Shown here: positions 9,593-24,500 of the stretch, piece by piece
Layout: every line of letters begins with the position of its first letter
Position numbering within the stretch: the stretch's first letter is position 1
Assembly: GCA_907163375.1 (NCBI GenBank)
Contig: CAJQUW010007004.1
Coordinates: forward strand, 1-64,000
Source of the DNA: Prostheceraeus crozeri
Taxonomy: Eukaryota > Platyhelminthes > Polycladida > Euryleptidae
Reading direction: 5' to 3'
Length of the DNA: 64,000 bases
Notes under the pieces: generated by a model
Told to the model about the DNA's origin: nothing
Seen by the model: only the letters and a program-made list of their open reading frames with translations
Databases searched by the model: none
Translations under genes and position numbers: made by a program

Positions 9593-12500
9593 GTAAGTTA
9601 TTTTACTGTGTCTCACTTAGGGGAAAGATTTTTTTATCTAGCTCAGTTCCAAATAGATGGCTGTATTGTGCTTAAGTAAGCTATTTTATAAATTCGCAAA
9701 TTTGATTATATGCAATTATTGGAGAAAACCTAGCTATTCATTCAACATTGGATGTGTATTCAACCTGGCAATGCCATGTGTAGGTGTAATCAATCACTCA
9801 ATTCAAATGTTTAAATAATTGTGTTGTAATAAAAGCACCTTTAAATCTGTTCTGTCTTTTCTAGACCGTCATTGGGGAGTTGAATGCTTAATCTGTCTCA
9901 GCAAGTTTGTAACTAAATCATGTCATGACTATATTTTCTGCTATAAAATATACAGTATGTTTACTCTTCTTCTACAGCACAAATGTTGTCATGAATTATA
10001 CAGAAGTCGAATCAAAAGTTCGAGAAGCAACAAATGATGAATCTTGGGGTCCTCATGGTGCATTGATGCAGGAGCTCGCAAATTACACTTTTACATATGA
10101 ACATTTTCCAGAAGTTATGGGAATGATGTGGAAACGAATGTTTTATGACAATCGAAAAAATTGGAGAAGGGTTTACAAAGTAAGTTCGGCACATAATCAG
10201 ATGTGAACTGGCAGCTATTAAGCTCCTATTTTTCAATTGAAAATGCAATTCAATACTCCGTTGTTTTATTTACATAGCATTTTCAAATATCAACGCTTAA
10301 TATTATTGGTGCACAAACTTCAACGGAAAGTCAATAATGTGTTAAGGTATAACTTAATGAGTCAATAATGTGTTAAGGTATAACTTAATGAGTATCCAAA
10401 AAATCACGTAATATGCTAATTGCGTATCTCAAATTTACTTACACAATGGCTACTTATAAAATAGTATTAAATGCAGAGTTATGTTGATATTCAGGAATGT
10501 TAACTAGGCCTCCTGGTGATTCCTGAAATTGGATGAATTCGAGACTGTGGTCATTTAGGTCTGTTCTGATCATTCAGTTGAGGATGGAACTCATTATATA
10601 ATGATTTTATATTAAATGCTTACATCCAGAGAGTGCTGGGGACATAAAAACTAGTAAGAGGCTGTGGTGTAAGGTTGATAGGGAATCGAAGAATAACGGA
10701 GCTGAGGGAGGAAGCAGGATTGAAGAAAACGGTGACACAGAAAGTGGTGGAAAGGAGGCTGAGGTGTGCAGGGCATGTGGTAAGGATGGAGACGAAAGGG
10801 CAGTGAAACGAGTGGAGGAGATGGATGACACGCTGACAAGAAGGGGACGGCCAAGGATGCGCCGGAGGGACTGTATCAAGAGTGCTCGGAAGGTGCAGAA
10901 GAAGAATGGAGAACATGGAAGGAGAAAGCGATGGACATGTTGGGGTGACGACAAATTGTCAAGGACGCTGCAAAGGGTGTGATGCATAAAGCATGAAGTG
11001 ATCACGCTTTTGAACGACATATATCGTTTGCATTATTTTTGTTATGTGTATGACATTTCCCCCTACCCTTTTTTAGGGAAAACGGGAGTTGTTGAAGTAT
11101 AAATATAATAAATAATTAATTGAACTTCGGATTCCAACTTCAGTGCGTGACTACTGACATGTCTTTGATTGTTGTACTGTTATCCTTTACAGAGTTTATT
11201 ACTCCTGAACTATCTCCTTCGCAACGGCTCTGAACGTTGTGTCACGAGTGCGCGTGATCATATTTATGATTTACGAACTTTGGAAAATTACCAGTTTGTT
11301 GACGAACATGGGAAAGACCAGGGTATCAATAGTAAGTAAAACTATTTTGATTATTATCATAACTGTAGTGTAGATTAACATGCTAATGCATATAACCACT
11401 TTTTTACTTGTTTATGAATTTTATCCATGTAGACTGTAGAGTTATGCATTTTTATGTGTATTTTTGCCTGTCTGTACGGTTTCCATTGTTGTTGCTTTTC
11501 GACATCTGTTAGAGTTAATCGAATTTTTGATTCTTTTACTTTTTTTGTCACCATCAAAACCCACCAAATACTAATAAACTTGTACGGCTTTGGTTTTTCT
11601 ATATGTGGTGGATGAATGATGTTGAACTGAAGGAAAAAAAGCAATATATATGAACGCTGTAAATGTTATCAAAGTGATACGAGCTCCATTGATGTCACTA
11701 CGTATGTGACATTTTTCTTTGGAAAGTTCTGAGAAACAACCTTCACAATATAGCTCCCATAAATGTTCAACAACTTGCACGACGAATAAGCCTTCAAATA
11801 TACCCAGCAAATTTTCTAATAAGCATGTTTGAATCTCCTCACAACTCATTCTATGAACGATGTGTGTATATCGAGTTAGACGGTGGGCAAATTGAAGGCT
11901 TATTTTAGAACTTACTTGACTTCGCTGCAATTATTGCTCATATGAAATTTACTGAAAGAAGAAAAAATCGATAATTTATCATATTTTTCTTACTTTTTTC
12001 TATCACATAGGATATCATTATTATTGTGAAAAAATGATGTCATTGAGATAATAATATAGTCAGTGGCAAGTCTCATATCAAAGACATCTTTGGTGACATT
12101 ATCAAAGCTGATCTTCAACCGATGCTGGGCCCGCAAACATGCGGCAGACGCTGTTGGGACTTACAATGGACCAATATCGTAACTGACCGGGCCTCAGACC
12201 GTAGAGCTTGGACTGCCCTGGTCCGAGACTCGGCCATCATCGGAGTCGCCTAAGCCAGTAATGGCGACAGCCGATACAAGTACGAGTCTCACACATCCAA
12301 GCTGGTTGTTCTAGTTACATTATAAGCATGAAATATGAATTCGGGATTGAGTCTATACCGTTACATCCGCTTTAAAGTAAAACACTTTTCTTGCATCCTA
12401 TTCCTGCATGAAATCATATTCGTTTATGAAATGGCGGATTTAGGCAGGTTGTTAGTTCCTCCTTTAAATAAAAACTGTTTAATGAAAATTGCAATAGTAA

Positions 12501-15500
12501 ATACAAGGTGATTCAGTTCCTCTCGTCAATTTTTTTCTACATTGCTTCGATTTCTATTTGTGAGATAAATGTCATTAAGTTGATTGATTGATGTCTTGCC
12601 TGTATCAGTGCATGGCGACAAAATCAACAACATTGATTTATCAAATACACAATCAAGTAGAACAGGGTGACCCAAAAGTCCCTCCGGGATTTTGATTTGC
12701 TGTATCTGCAAAAATAATCCTTGTGCTGAACTCTGACTTGAATATCACTTAAAACACATTTGAAAGTTTCTATTTATTACCACCAACTAAAGGTACGATA
12801 CTAATTTCGATATAAATAATACATTCTTCATTTAAGCCAGTCATGCCGCGTTGTGCTGCATTGGACCGCACCACGCCTTGATATTATTCGTTATTCGATG
12901 CGCTGTTTTTTGTCATGCGTACAACCATTGTGATTGTGAGCGAATCTCAGTGCTGGCTTTCATCACAGAGCCTAATCGATTTCACCCGACTGCGGTAGAA
13001 GTTATAACACGTGCGTTCATTTTACCTAACCATTTTTTTATTTCGATGTCAGTAAAATGCTTTCGCTGGAAGACCGAATAGAGGCAGTTGTTTTGATGAT
13101 TAAGAATGACTGTTCGATAACATTAGTGCAGCGCAATGGAAAAGACTTCATAATCAGAAGCCTCCAACAGATAAGACCCTCAAACAAATTTATGAAAAAT
13201 TCATGTCTACTGGAAGTGTAGAAGACTTACCAAGAACAGGTCGGCCGTCCATTGATGAAGATCAAACTGAGCAAATCCGCGATTTTTTCCAGAAGCAGCC
13301 CACCAGCTCAGTACGTGCAGCCTCCACTGATCTCGAAATGCCAAGAGAGACTTTACGAAGAACATTGCGACATGTCGTTGGAATGCAAGCATTCCACTAC
13401 ACTGTGATTCAACAGTTGTTGCCAGAATATCATTTGCACAGATTGGAATTTTGTCAACTGATGTTGAGTAAATTGGAAGCTGATCCAACGTTTAAGAATT
13501 CCCTTTGTTTTTCTGATGAGGCTACATTCCATTTGAATACGATAGTGAATAGACACAGCAGCATCATCTGGGGTTATGAAAACCCCAAATGCATTTATGA
13601 ACTTCCAATTAAGTCACCTGGAGTAGTAGTTTGGGCAGCAATGTTCCACGACAGAATCATCGGGCCGTACTTCTTCAATGAGCAGACAGTGAAACAACAA
13701 AATTACCTGGAAATGTTGAAGTCATTTTTCATTCCACACCTGAGAATCCGAAGGTTGAGAACCACATGTTTTCAACAGGATGATGCGCCTCCGCACTGGG
13801 GCCTTGAGGTGAGGGGCTTTCTCGATGAACAATTTCCTGGGAACTGGATTGGACGATCAGGGCCAATTTCGTGGCCTCCACTAAGTCCTGACATTACGCC
13901 TCTCGACTACTACTTGTGGGGAAAAGTCAAAGAGGATGTCTTTTCAAGGAAACCACAAAACATTGATCAAATGAAAGAATTCATTTCTGAATCTGTCAAC
14001 AACACTTCCCGGGTGGAGATCGAAGCAACCTTTGAAAATTTGTTCAAAAGATTCAACCGGTGCATCCAGGCTGGTGGAGGACATTTCCAGCAAATGTGAT
14101 CGCTTACATCATTTTTTATAGCAATAAAATGGTATTTAGATTTGGCATTTGTTTTCTCTTTGTGTTTTCCTACTGAGGATATAGGATGATGAATAATTTT
14201 TAGCAATTTGCATTCAGTTATTGCATTTGATTAATTGATCACTGATTTAATTCATCTCGCGACAAAAAAAGTTCAGTAACTTTGTTACCTGTTGTATCAA
14301 AATTAAAAACCAAAAATCTCACAGCATTTGTTAGTAATAAAATTTTACGATACTATGTACAGGGTGGCGGCCGAGCCCGGGGAATTTTGTTGGGGCCCGG
14401 GAATCGCCCTTAAATTTTAGTGAAATAGGCAATTAGCCCTTAAATAGCCGGGGAATGCCATTTTGTGATTTTTTCCCCACTAAGTTAAATGAGTGTAATT
14501 TCTGTATTTCAACTGCTATTAACATGACTGTTATTAAGCCTACTATTTCTATAAAATTTCTTCGAATTTTGGTTGAAATAACCGACATGTTTGCACAACA
14601 AGTGAATGAAATATTCATGACTTCATGAATTTTCTTCGTTTCAACATGACTGTCAAAGATATTTTTGAGGCGATAGTTATGTCGTCGACGCGTCGCTTAT
14701 AGTGAGATCGCTAAGGATATAGTTTCGCAAATCAGTAATGTTGCATCTTACAAAGCAATTTGTGGCTATTCACATCGAAGTCGTTAGGTTGATTTTCTCA
14801 ACGGACTCGTAATATGTCAAATTGTGTAAAAATTATGCAGCCTTCAATTATGCAATTAAAATTGAGAGTTTTGTATACTACAAGAGTCATGTCTAAATGA
14901 TCATTTATATTCATGTCATTAATTACATAAATTGTAAGATATTTTACAAGTGTACAACCTTTTGAGCAATTAAAAATCTGAGCAAAAATAGCACAACTTA
15001 ACACTAACGTTTGCTTATACGCCTTCATTTGCACCGTTGAAGAAAACAGTGCATGAGAGTTTTGTTGGTATTTTGAATAAAAATCATTGGCTAAGCTAAG
15101 TGATGTGTTCCAAAATCTCACAGTAAATCGTGACAAGAAGGCCACCCAAGCTAATAGGACTTATGCATGGACCACGGCTTCCGAATATCGGGGACGCGAC
15201 CGAAAATGGGGTCGCTAGTACGTATATGGAACCATCTGGAGCTGCTAGCGATAAAGACTGTTCTGGCCACAACTACCAGAAAGGCAAAAAATAAATCAAT
15301 AAAACCCGTTCTAAATAACAAATCAAGTAAATTTTGCTAGACTATACCATATGTCCAGAAATATGGCCTAGCTATTAAGACCTGGATGCATGTCTTTAAC
15401 CGGTTAACCGCGATATACACGCATGTATTTCTCAACGCACAACGCATTACTATTCGACGGTCAAATAAAACATTTCAGGAATGTGGGATTGGCTGACAGC

Positions 15501-18500
15501 CTAGTAAAATTTGATGATGTTTGCATTGCTAGAACTATTTACTACTTTGAAGGTAATCAGAACTAGAAAGTTTTTCGAATTAATGTAATTGGGTCTACAC
15601 ATTCAATTACACACTTAGCCGGTTAGCTATTTTTTCAAAGAAGCACAAATGATCAGACCTTCATTCAGCTTTAGCACGTGAGATGTTTATGAGATCTGAT
15701 AGATTTTACTACGATAAAAGGACTCTTTTTTCGTGCTTTCTAATGATCACAAAACATTTCATGCTGCAAATTGCCTTCTGAGACATGATGCTTACAAAAG
15801 CTATGTATTCTCAATTTATTGTATTAGCATTTTTAATTTTTTTACCGCATGTCCTGAATTTTATTTCAATAAACACCAATTTCAAGAAACGTTGCGGAAT
15901 TAATTATACAATACGGAGAAATAACCAGATAGAGCCATGGTTTAATCCAATACAGGAGTAGCATTGCCGCGTTACACCGCATTCGCTGAATTAAGAAAGA
16001 TCGAGACCTTGATTCTCCAGTATTTTTTCTATCTGAATTATTCTAGTTGACTTTGCTCGAAACATCAGAACAAATTTCATGACTGACGGTTACCATGCGC
16101 CCATTCTATGAATCAGATGATAGAAATGAAGTTTTTTTGATCGTTGGAAAGTTCAGTAAGTGAATTTTTCTATCGAAGTGAAATCATTCAGATCACATGC
16201 GTAGTTCACTTTTGCTTCAGACCATTGAGGAAAGTATACGTTTATAATCTTAGGAACCACCGCTTGCAGAATTCAAAATTTTTGAAAACTGAGCGCGATA
16301 GGGTCAAATGTCGTTCACGTCAAAATTTGTTGGCAGAATTCAGACAGGAGATGTCTCAGATTTTATGATAAGAACAGATGAAGGAAGCGTCCGGATAATT
16401 TTTGAGCATTATAATTGGGAAAACATATCTGGTCAAAATAAAAAATATCTCGGAAATTCGATGAAATAGCCCGGGAATTTGAAGCTTGAAATCTGGCCGC
16501 CACCCTGTATGTATCAAATTACATGTGTTTTTCTGAAATGTAAATACTTTATGATGTGTTAATAGCGGTTTAAAATCCCGGAGGGACTTTTGTGTCACCC
16601 TGTATATTGAAGGGAGATACGGCGTTGCACCATCCGCTATTGATAATCAAACCACCCTTCACATCTCCTGATCGATAAATGTCACTTGTGAGACATTAAG
16701 GCATTGAACATGTTAGTATTCACGATTTAGAAGATAATTGCCAGGGTCGATGGCTCAAAGCCATGGATAAGGTTTCAATTTCTACTGTTTCTCATTGCAT
16801 GCACAATTTCAATTTCTTATATATTGGATGGAACTGCATATATGCTGCATCGCTGACTGCTCCTAAATTAACCCATATCTACAATGCAGCCGCCATACAA
16901 TAGTTACAAAACAGACATGTTAGCTACAGTACCAGATTACAAGTTCGAGCATTATTAGATTTTAGCTAGGATTCTGCAAATTTCTCAAAAGTGTCCTGGA
17001 GTGACCTTGTTGAAAAAGCTCATCGACAATGTTCTCCCTATCATTCTATATTCGTATCGGCCACTCATTTATTCTTGTCATTTTAGTGATTTGTTATTAC
17101 TGACTGACATCTCATTTCTCTCATCGACTTTTCATGATGGTAAATGGATCCATTATGATATCACAGTGAAAACGTAGATGGACACAAATTCATTAAAACG
17201 TCATGAATTCATCCTTCATAAATTCATTCAAGTATTTATGAGAAAACACTATGGACCTCTGATTAAAAATATTTTGTACAATTTGCCCATTCATCTAAAG
17301 TTAGTCATTTTGATGTTCACCAGCTCAATCAGGAAATTTTTTAACATAGAGAGGATCAAATTGGTGGCGAGCTAACGTTTTACAGAAAGCGGTCCTTTTC
17401 GACATTGATAGTACTGAATTAATATTTTCTTCGTTAACCTCCAGCTTTTCTTCATCACTTGAACATCACTATCATCTTAAAGATGAAATCCGCAACATGG
17501 TCATAGCCAGAGAAAGTGAATAACCACAGTTGTTTATCTTCTCTAGTCATTGCTCACATTTTTCTGATCCGCTGGGTCAGTATTGAGGGGCATTTGTTCC
17601 AGCGGAAGTAAAGGCTGACAATCGCAACGGAAGTGACATAGATGGGATCAGTGACATAGATGTTTGCAATCAGGAGAAAAAATGAACATGTCTATCAGCA
17701 ACTAGACTGAAAATTTCATTGTGTGTGGCTTGCATTTTACAACTAATGCGATAGAATGTAACATTTTATGCATGTTCAAGATCTGTGCTTCGTCCGTTCA
17801 CCATGATTATGATTAAATTAACGATGATGAATGATAAACACGTGTTTCAAAGACACGTCTAATGAAATTTACACGGAGTGATGATAATATTCTTGATTTT
17901 TTAGATCAGTCTTAATAATGCAAGCATTAAACTCATTTGTGCCTCTCTTGTGAAGATGTGTCAGGATTAATTATCATATTCTCGTATATTCTCATCCTTG
18001 TTTGTAGTAATGACCTTCAACTTTCTCAATTTATAACCAGTAGTTCACTTTCACAATGATCCAATAGTGTTTGAAAGAACATTCCTTACTTCTATCAGGC
18101 CATGCAATAGCTATCGCTCGATAATGGATATCTCGTATAATGTACACACTTACTGAATGAAGAATACGAGAAACAATTGATGCATATCTCTCATTCATGC
18201 ATGTTATCTAAGCGTCACTCCGTTTCCACTAGCTGACTCAAAAGGGTGTGACTATTTCAATTCTACAGGAAGACTTACCGTCGTGGACAGTTTCTTTGAT
18301 GTTTTATGGAATAATGTGTGAAGCAAGAACACGACAACTTTCTTGTTTCCCTCCGATCGGATCGAATTTTGCTTTTTCGTACTGAGATCCTAGCTTGCTA
18401 TTATTCTTATTTTAGTGACGAAATTCAGCGAATAGAAAGAGACACATGGTGTTTTTCCAAAACTTGAGTATGAGATTAATGTTTCACTGCTCTTGTACAG

Positions 18501-21500
18501 AACAGGAGAAAGAAAATTTGAAGATGTTACTAGCTATTATTGCGTACGCGTAGAATTAGTGAGTTTGAGATGAACTGTTGTAAACTAGGTTATCATTGTT
18601 CTTAACGACAATGAAACGATGTGTCGACATCAATTCCATCATCAGCGAGATGCTGATGCGATTGGAAATCATGCTCCAGAAAAGGGTTTTCTTTAGGAAG
18701 AATTTTTTTTGTGAGTCTTGCCAAGCTAAAGCTTACTCATCTTTACTGATTCGTAAAAGTCACCGTCAATTCAACAGAAATGTACTTCTTGCTTATTGAC
18801 TCGATAATAATTATTGTACTGGTATAAACACACTGAAAATCGTCAAGTTGAATAGAATTGTAATGTAAATACTTGATGGTTCAAGGTCTCTCTGTCATGT
18901 ATAAATGTACGTTGGATATTTGCCTCGTACTGACTGGATGCCGCATATGATAACGTTGAAGTATATTGAATACGAGTACCGGCACTGAGTGACGAATGAC
19001 TATGATCCAAGAATGAAACATCTCAGTCTTCAATCCAAATATCAGGCAATTATCACAGTCATTATACTTTATTCGAAATTGTCAAGCTCTCACACTTACT
19101 GTATATTAAACTGTACTTCGTGATTTTGGATTCTCTCATACATTTTCAATATGAAAATCTAGACCTATACATTTTTTATCATCTTTTTTATACAACTTTT
19201 CGCTGAACTTTTATTGAAAATTTGAGGGCACAACAGTTTGCCGATTCATAATAGTTTTCTCATCAGCTCTTATCATAGTATTACAATACTTCGCTTGTGC
19301 ATCATGTAGCTTTAAGTGATTATTACCAAATGCACATTCTAACTATTGGAGGCTAGATTGCGTTAATTAAAATAAATTTTCCGGTAATCAGTCATCCAAG
19401 TTTCCCGTTGAATGGAAAATGCTCCTTTCCAGGAGTCCTGAGGGAGTCCCCTACCGGAAACATTGCCTAGACAAACTGCTGTAATTCTGAGCTCGAGACG
19501 TCAACGGCAATCATGCAGATCCTAAGTACTCAGAGTTCTGCGGCAACTGTGGGGAATAGGATAATGAATGTAGATTTGAGTTAAACCTCCTAAGCTTCGG
19601 CGCATTTTTCGACATTTACTTTTACATTTGTTTTTAGCATGCATTTTCCTCATTGGTGACAAATATTCGTTGATGGTCGCTGCGAGGACCTCACTTCTCG
19701 TTACAGTTCATTTGAAATATTGATTGCAGATTTTCAGCAATTGAAATCATTATTCACACTCTCAGATGATTTCTGTTGACGCTCTTATGCAATCTTATCC
19801 AATACGTCAGTAGATAAGTTTTACACTTAAGTTAAATGTGTTGCGTCTTAACTCAATAACACCATTTCGTGAATGTCGACCATAAGCTATACGCGAATTG
19901 CAGTTACTCATGCTTAAGTTTTCCAATCTGAAAACCTTTCGACTTATTCCACCCGAAAAATTAAAAATGCTAATCATTTGAAGAAATGTCACAATCGCCG
20001 AGATCCATCATTCTCTGGACTCTTAACGAAGTTAAATAGAAAATTTATTAATAAGATAAGAAAAAAGTAGATAATCAAAGATAGACAGAAAGCTAATTAT
20101 CATACATTGACAAGACAAAATAGAATCATATTTAATAGTAAATTAGTCAAACATTGAGCGTCATAGTGTTATTTTCTGTACCGGAAACATTTGGCATGAA
20201 ATTGAAATGCGCGGAGAGGTAAAAGTATCAGCTTGCAAACTTGCCTATCGTCTTAAGCACACAGGCCTACACTACATGCATGGAATATCTAAGGTAGACT
20301 CAGAGTGAGATCTAGTCCGAGGACCGTTTAATTCAAAGTTAGCAACATTTTGATTTTGAAGACATCTGTTCATTATGCGTGAACAATCAATTATCAGTTT
20401 CTAAAGTCATTCAAGATATTTTTCTGCTCGCAATAAAGGCATACATGAAGTGTTTTTGATCGTCGGAAAGTTCAGGAAGTGGACTTTTCTATCGATATGA
20501 AATCATTTAGATCCCATAAGTAATTCACTGGCTGCAGGCCATTGAGGAATAGTAGATGTTTATAATTTTAGGAACCACTGCTCACAGAATTCAAAAAGGT
20601 TTGAAAACTGAGGTCGATAGAGTCAAATATTGTTCACGTCAAAATTTGGTGGCAAAATTCAAACAGGAAATGTTTCAAAATTTTATGATAAAAGTAGTTT
20701 AAACAAGCATCCTTATATATTTTAGCGGTATAATTGGAATAGCATATCTGGTTGATATTAAAAAGCAGCGTAGAAATTTGATGAAATAGCCCGGGAATAT
20801 GAAGCTTGAAATCTGGCCGCCACCCTGAATGCAGTCTACAGTCTGAATAAATTGTCCTATTAAATTATTTACTTCCTGATTTAATGGACAATATTTGTGT
20901 TAAACATGAAAAGAAATATTTCTAATTAAATTAAGATGTATCACCGATTCATATGTTGTTTATCAGGCCTCATTTAGCCTATAGAGTTATCAAACAATAG
21001 GCATTGTGAACGGCATATGAAATAAATAATACATGGCATCCATAGAGCATTTATGAATTTTCTATGTTGGTAAAATTTTGTAGGGTTATAGAGCGGAATT
21101 AGCTTTTATAATCTCCTTGTGCGTAGATTGCAATAGGAATACACTAAATATTCTGTATATAACGAATTGAAATGATACTTAGCATATTATGTGTATATGT
21201 TAATATTTGCAATATAATGAAGTAAAATAGACGATAGATCAAATTGTCACGTTAAGATATGCGCCTGGTAGGATGATATGGAGAAGCGAGATAGAACATG
21301 ATAGAGAGGCGAGACAAGACTTTCCGCTGAGTGGATTTTCGGTAAGTGGACATTCTGGTGAATGGGCATCCGATAAGTGGACTTTCCGCCGAGTGGGCTT
21401 CTGGTAAGTGGGATGACCCCTTCAATTGTTGAACTACTGCAATTTCAAAACTTAAAGGAAAGTGATGTATTCAATAGCAGTGTACCAACTACGAAGGTGC

Positions 21501-24500
21501 TCTTCTAACCGAAATTATGATTTGTTCTCAAAAAGAGCATTCCCTTTCTCATATGAAGGCATAATTGCAAACCGAACAAATTGAACTCAGTGTTGTGCAG
21601 TTTTAAAGCGATGTTGAGTTAACATGAACTTCAAAGAAAACTATCTTATCAAAGTTAGTAACATGGGTGCAACCTCCGTTCAGATGTAAAACACAATACT
21701 GTTGGAGAGTGGTAAATTTCAACCTGCGTGAATCTCACAATTCAAACAAATGATTTCATACCCTATAAGTGCGATGTACCTGTTGCGTCAAAAAATTATA
21801 GATTGGGGGCAATGATGCGCAACTTGCGACGTTAAAATTCTCCATCTACAGCCTTTGTAGCATAAGCTTGACGTGGCATCTAAAGTGCACCTTAGAATGG
21901 TAGACGAACCAGCATTCGTGTAATGGCTTCACATAGAAAGTCCAACTTTTTTCTGTTAAATGCGTGTCAATCATGTTTTGACAGCTTTACTTCGTTATCA
22001 CTCAAAAAACATGCTGGCATATTTTTGCAATATTTCGTAATATCAATTTAGCTGAGCTATATTTTATTATTTTTTTATGCAATCGTAGTTTTTTGGTGGA
22101 TTCCATATCATCGAGCCTGCATCGAGCAATGATTCATATACCAAACATTGAATACGCGTATAGCTCAAATAATCAAAATTGCTGTAATCTTGATTAATCT
22201 TGCTATACCTCATTATGTTTTTGAAGAATATAATGCTCACATTCAGCATTCACCCTCACTGCTTTAGTTGCTTAATAGCAGTGTATATTATTTCGTATTA
22301 TTTTATTATCGAAATATTTCAGTTTTGCAGCTTGCTTGGAACGTTTTCATTTACATGAAGATTGATTGTTGAATTGAGTAATTACCTGTTGATTTAACTG
22401 CGACCTTTTGTGATAAAGTATCTGTTTACAGCGACCTCTGCTGTAGACGATACAGTGAACAGGTTTCATAAATACGGTGTTAGTAATATACTGAAAATTG
22501 TAATTAAAGATTTAATGTCATAAGAAGTTTTTGTTGATTATAGATAATTAGTGTGTAGTACTGACAAGTGCGTGGAACTTACAATTATTAGGAGCTTGAC
22601 ATAACAATTTCCTCATAGTGATAAGTTGGATTAGTTATTTAATGCATGAATTTTCTTTAGACATAAGAATGATTTCAGTACCTTACTCGCTATGTTATGA
22701 CTGAGGAATTGTATGATAATAGAAAGTTCCCTCTTGTTAAATTTAGCATCCATATTTTTTACCACAGATTACCGTAAGTTAATACATTATTAAGTCGGTT
22801 CCATGATTTCAAGGTCACTCCTGTAATATCCAAAATGAATTTTACAAAAGCACCTGAGCACAGTCATAATTAAGAAATCCATGTAAAAGAATATATGAAT
22901 TAAATATATATTTCATTCAAAATACTTGTGGCACCAGAAAATATAAATCATTGATTACAAAAAAATGGACAATCAAAAAGACGTGGACATGTGGAACTTA
23001 ATATGCACTTCTGTGCGCTCACACATGAATTTGCGACGATGTGCGCATCCATGCAATTAGCTTGGTTTCCACACATAAGCGCGTGTTCACTGTTCTCATC
23101 GTTCTCATTCGTGGACACCGTTTTCATAGGCTTAAAAAGAAGTACTCAATTAGTTGCACGCATTTGTATAAACATAAAAATGAAGCAAGAGTATATTCTT
23201 TTCAGTTCGACACAAAGTGAAAGACACCATAGAATTCATTCAAAACGATGACCGGTTGCGAGACGAAAGGAAAAAAGCCAAAAAGAACAAAGACAAATAC
23301 ACAGGTCTTTCTAGTGATTATTCATCCAATTTTAATCGTGGAGGTAGCAGTTATTACGGTGACCGTTACGATGATGAACCGAAGCGATCTGAAACCGTGG
23401 AAAATGAAGAGGAAAAGAAAGATTATCGATTGGGTGATATCGACGACTGGAATCGAGGACGCTCTCGATCGTTTGCTGATGACGTCATTGATAAGGTGAA
23501 GGACATTTGGCAGACTAGTCGACGGAACGAGGATTACAGGTAAATGGAGTTGTATTGATCGAAATATTATGCTTGTCTTTCATGTCAGTTGCTGGATAAG
23601 GAGGCAATAGTAATTAATAGCACGCAGATGACCATCGATTAAGTGTTGACTCAAATGTATTTTGTCTAATGAATATGTAGCTGAATTTATCATTCGTTAA
23701 TTTGTAGATCAAAATGCATTGTAAGAAAATAATTGGAGTATACTTTTTAGGCATAAATCAATATTAGATCATACACAATGCGCGTGTCTATTCAATGTAA
23801 AAACACGAAATCAAATTTGCGGAATGAATAGCATTTCTTGGCACTCATAATACCAACCAGTTTTTTGTGTGATCATGTAGCATTCCATTGCAATATTACA
23901 AGCTCAATCTAAGGAGTCCATAGAATTAGAAACATGATTAAAATATCACAAGAAAATCAAATTTTGTCGATGCATTAAGCGTTTGGCTTTTTTTAGACAT
24001 GCATAGGTGCAAGTTTTCAGACTTACGCTTTTATCATAAATTACGACTGAGTCTTATCCAATCTCCTGATACAAGTGCTAGAGGAATTTACTTGAAATAT
24101 GCCAGATAACTATAATCTCTAATTCCATTGAAGTTCATGTTACTCATGAACTTTTCGTGAATTAGATAAGAGACCTCTGGAAAGCTTGACTATTATTCTC
24201 AGTTGAATGAGCCATGTTTAAATTAGTTGAATTTATTTCAATGTTCCTGATCTTGCTTTTAACACTGAAATCCCTCCAAGTGGGCAACCGATATGATCCG
24301 GATAAATGGTCCGTTTAAAGACAACCAAGGAACGTTGTAATTGTGGTAGTCGCATCTCGCATCTTGATAGCCATGACTCACACATGTCGAAACGCTGAAT
24401 ATTATTGTAATAGTTCGCAATTACTCATCATTCAATATTTCATTTTGTTCAAGCTATTTTCGTAAAGATCTTCAGTGAAACAGATAAATTCTTAAGTTGA

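Larger units (their letters stand above)
12662..16603 (+). mobile_element. Mariner-type (DD41D, rosa-like) transposon, split by a later insertion
   Basis: 32-bp terminal inverted repeats at 12662-12693 and 16572-16603, beginning ACAGGGTGACCCAAAAGTCC and differing at one position. Between them lie a transposase (13057-14099) and a nested 2,148-bp element (14360-16507 plus its 6-bp site duplication). Without the insert the element is about 1.8 kb, close to a normal mariner. A clean TA target duplication is not obvious on the left (AGAACAGGG) although TA is present on the right. Confidence 0.88.

Noticed and set aside
10607-11020. Minus-strand 137-residue Ser/Leu/Pro-rich frame
   Set aside because: It is the antisense of the LINE fragment at 10640-10990; composition reflects the purine-rich plus strand.
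12851-13081. Plus-strand 76-residue frame before the mariner transposase
   Set aside because: Lies between the left TIR and transposase start, overlaps the start in another frame and has no motif.
22991-23251. Plus-strand 86-residue frame running into exon 4
   Set aside because: It covers the intron 3 acceptor and reads exon 4 in the wrong frame.
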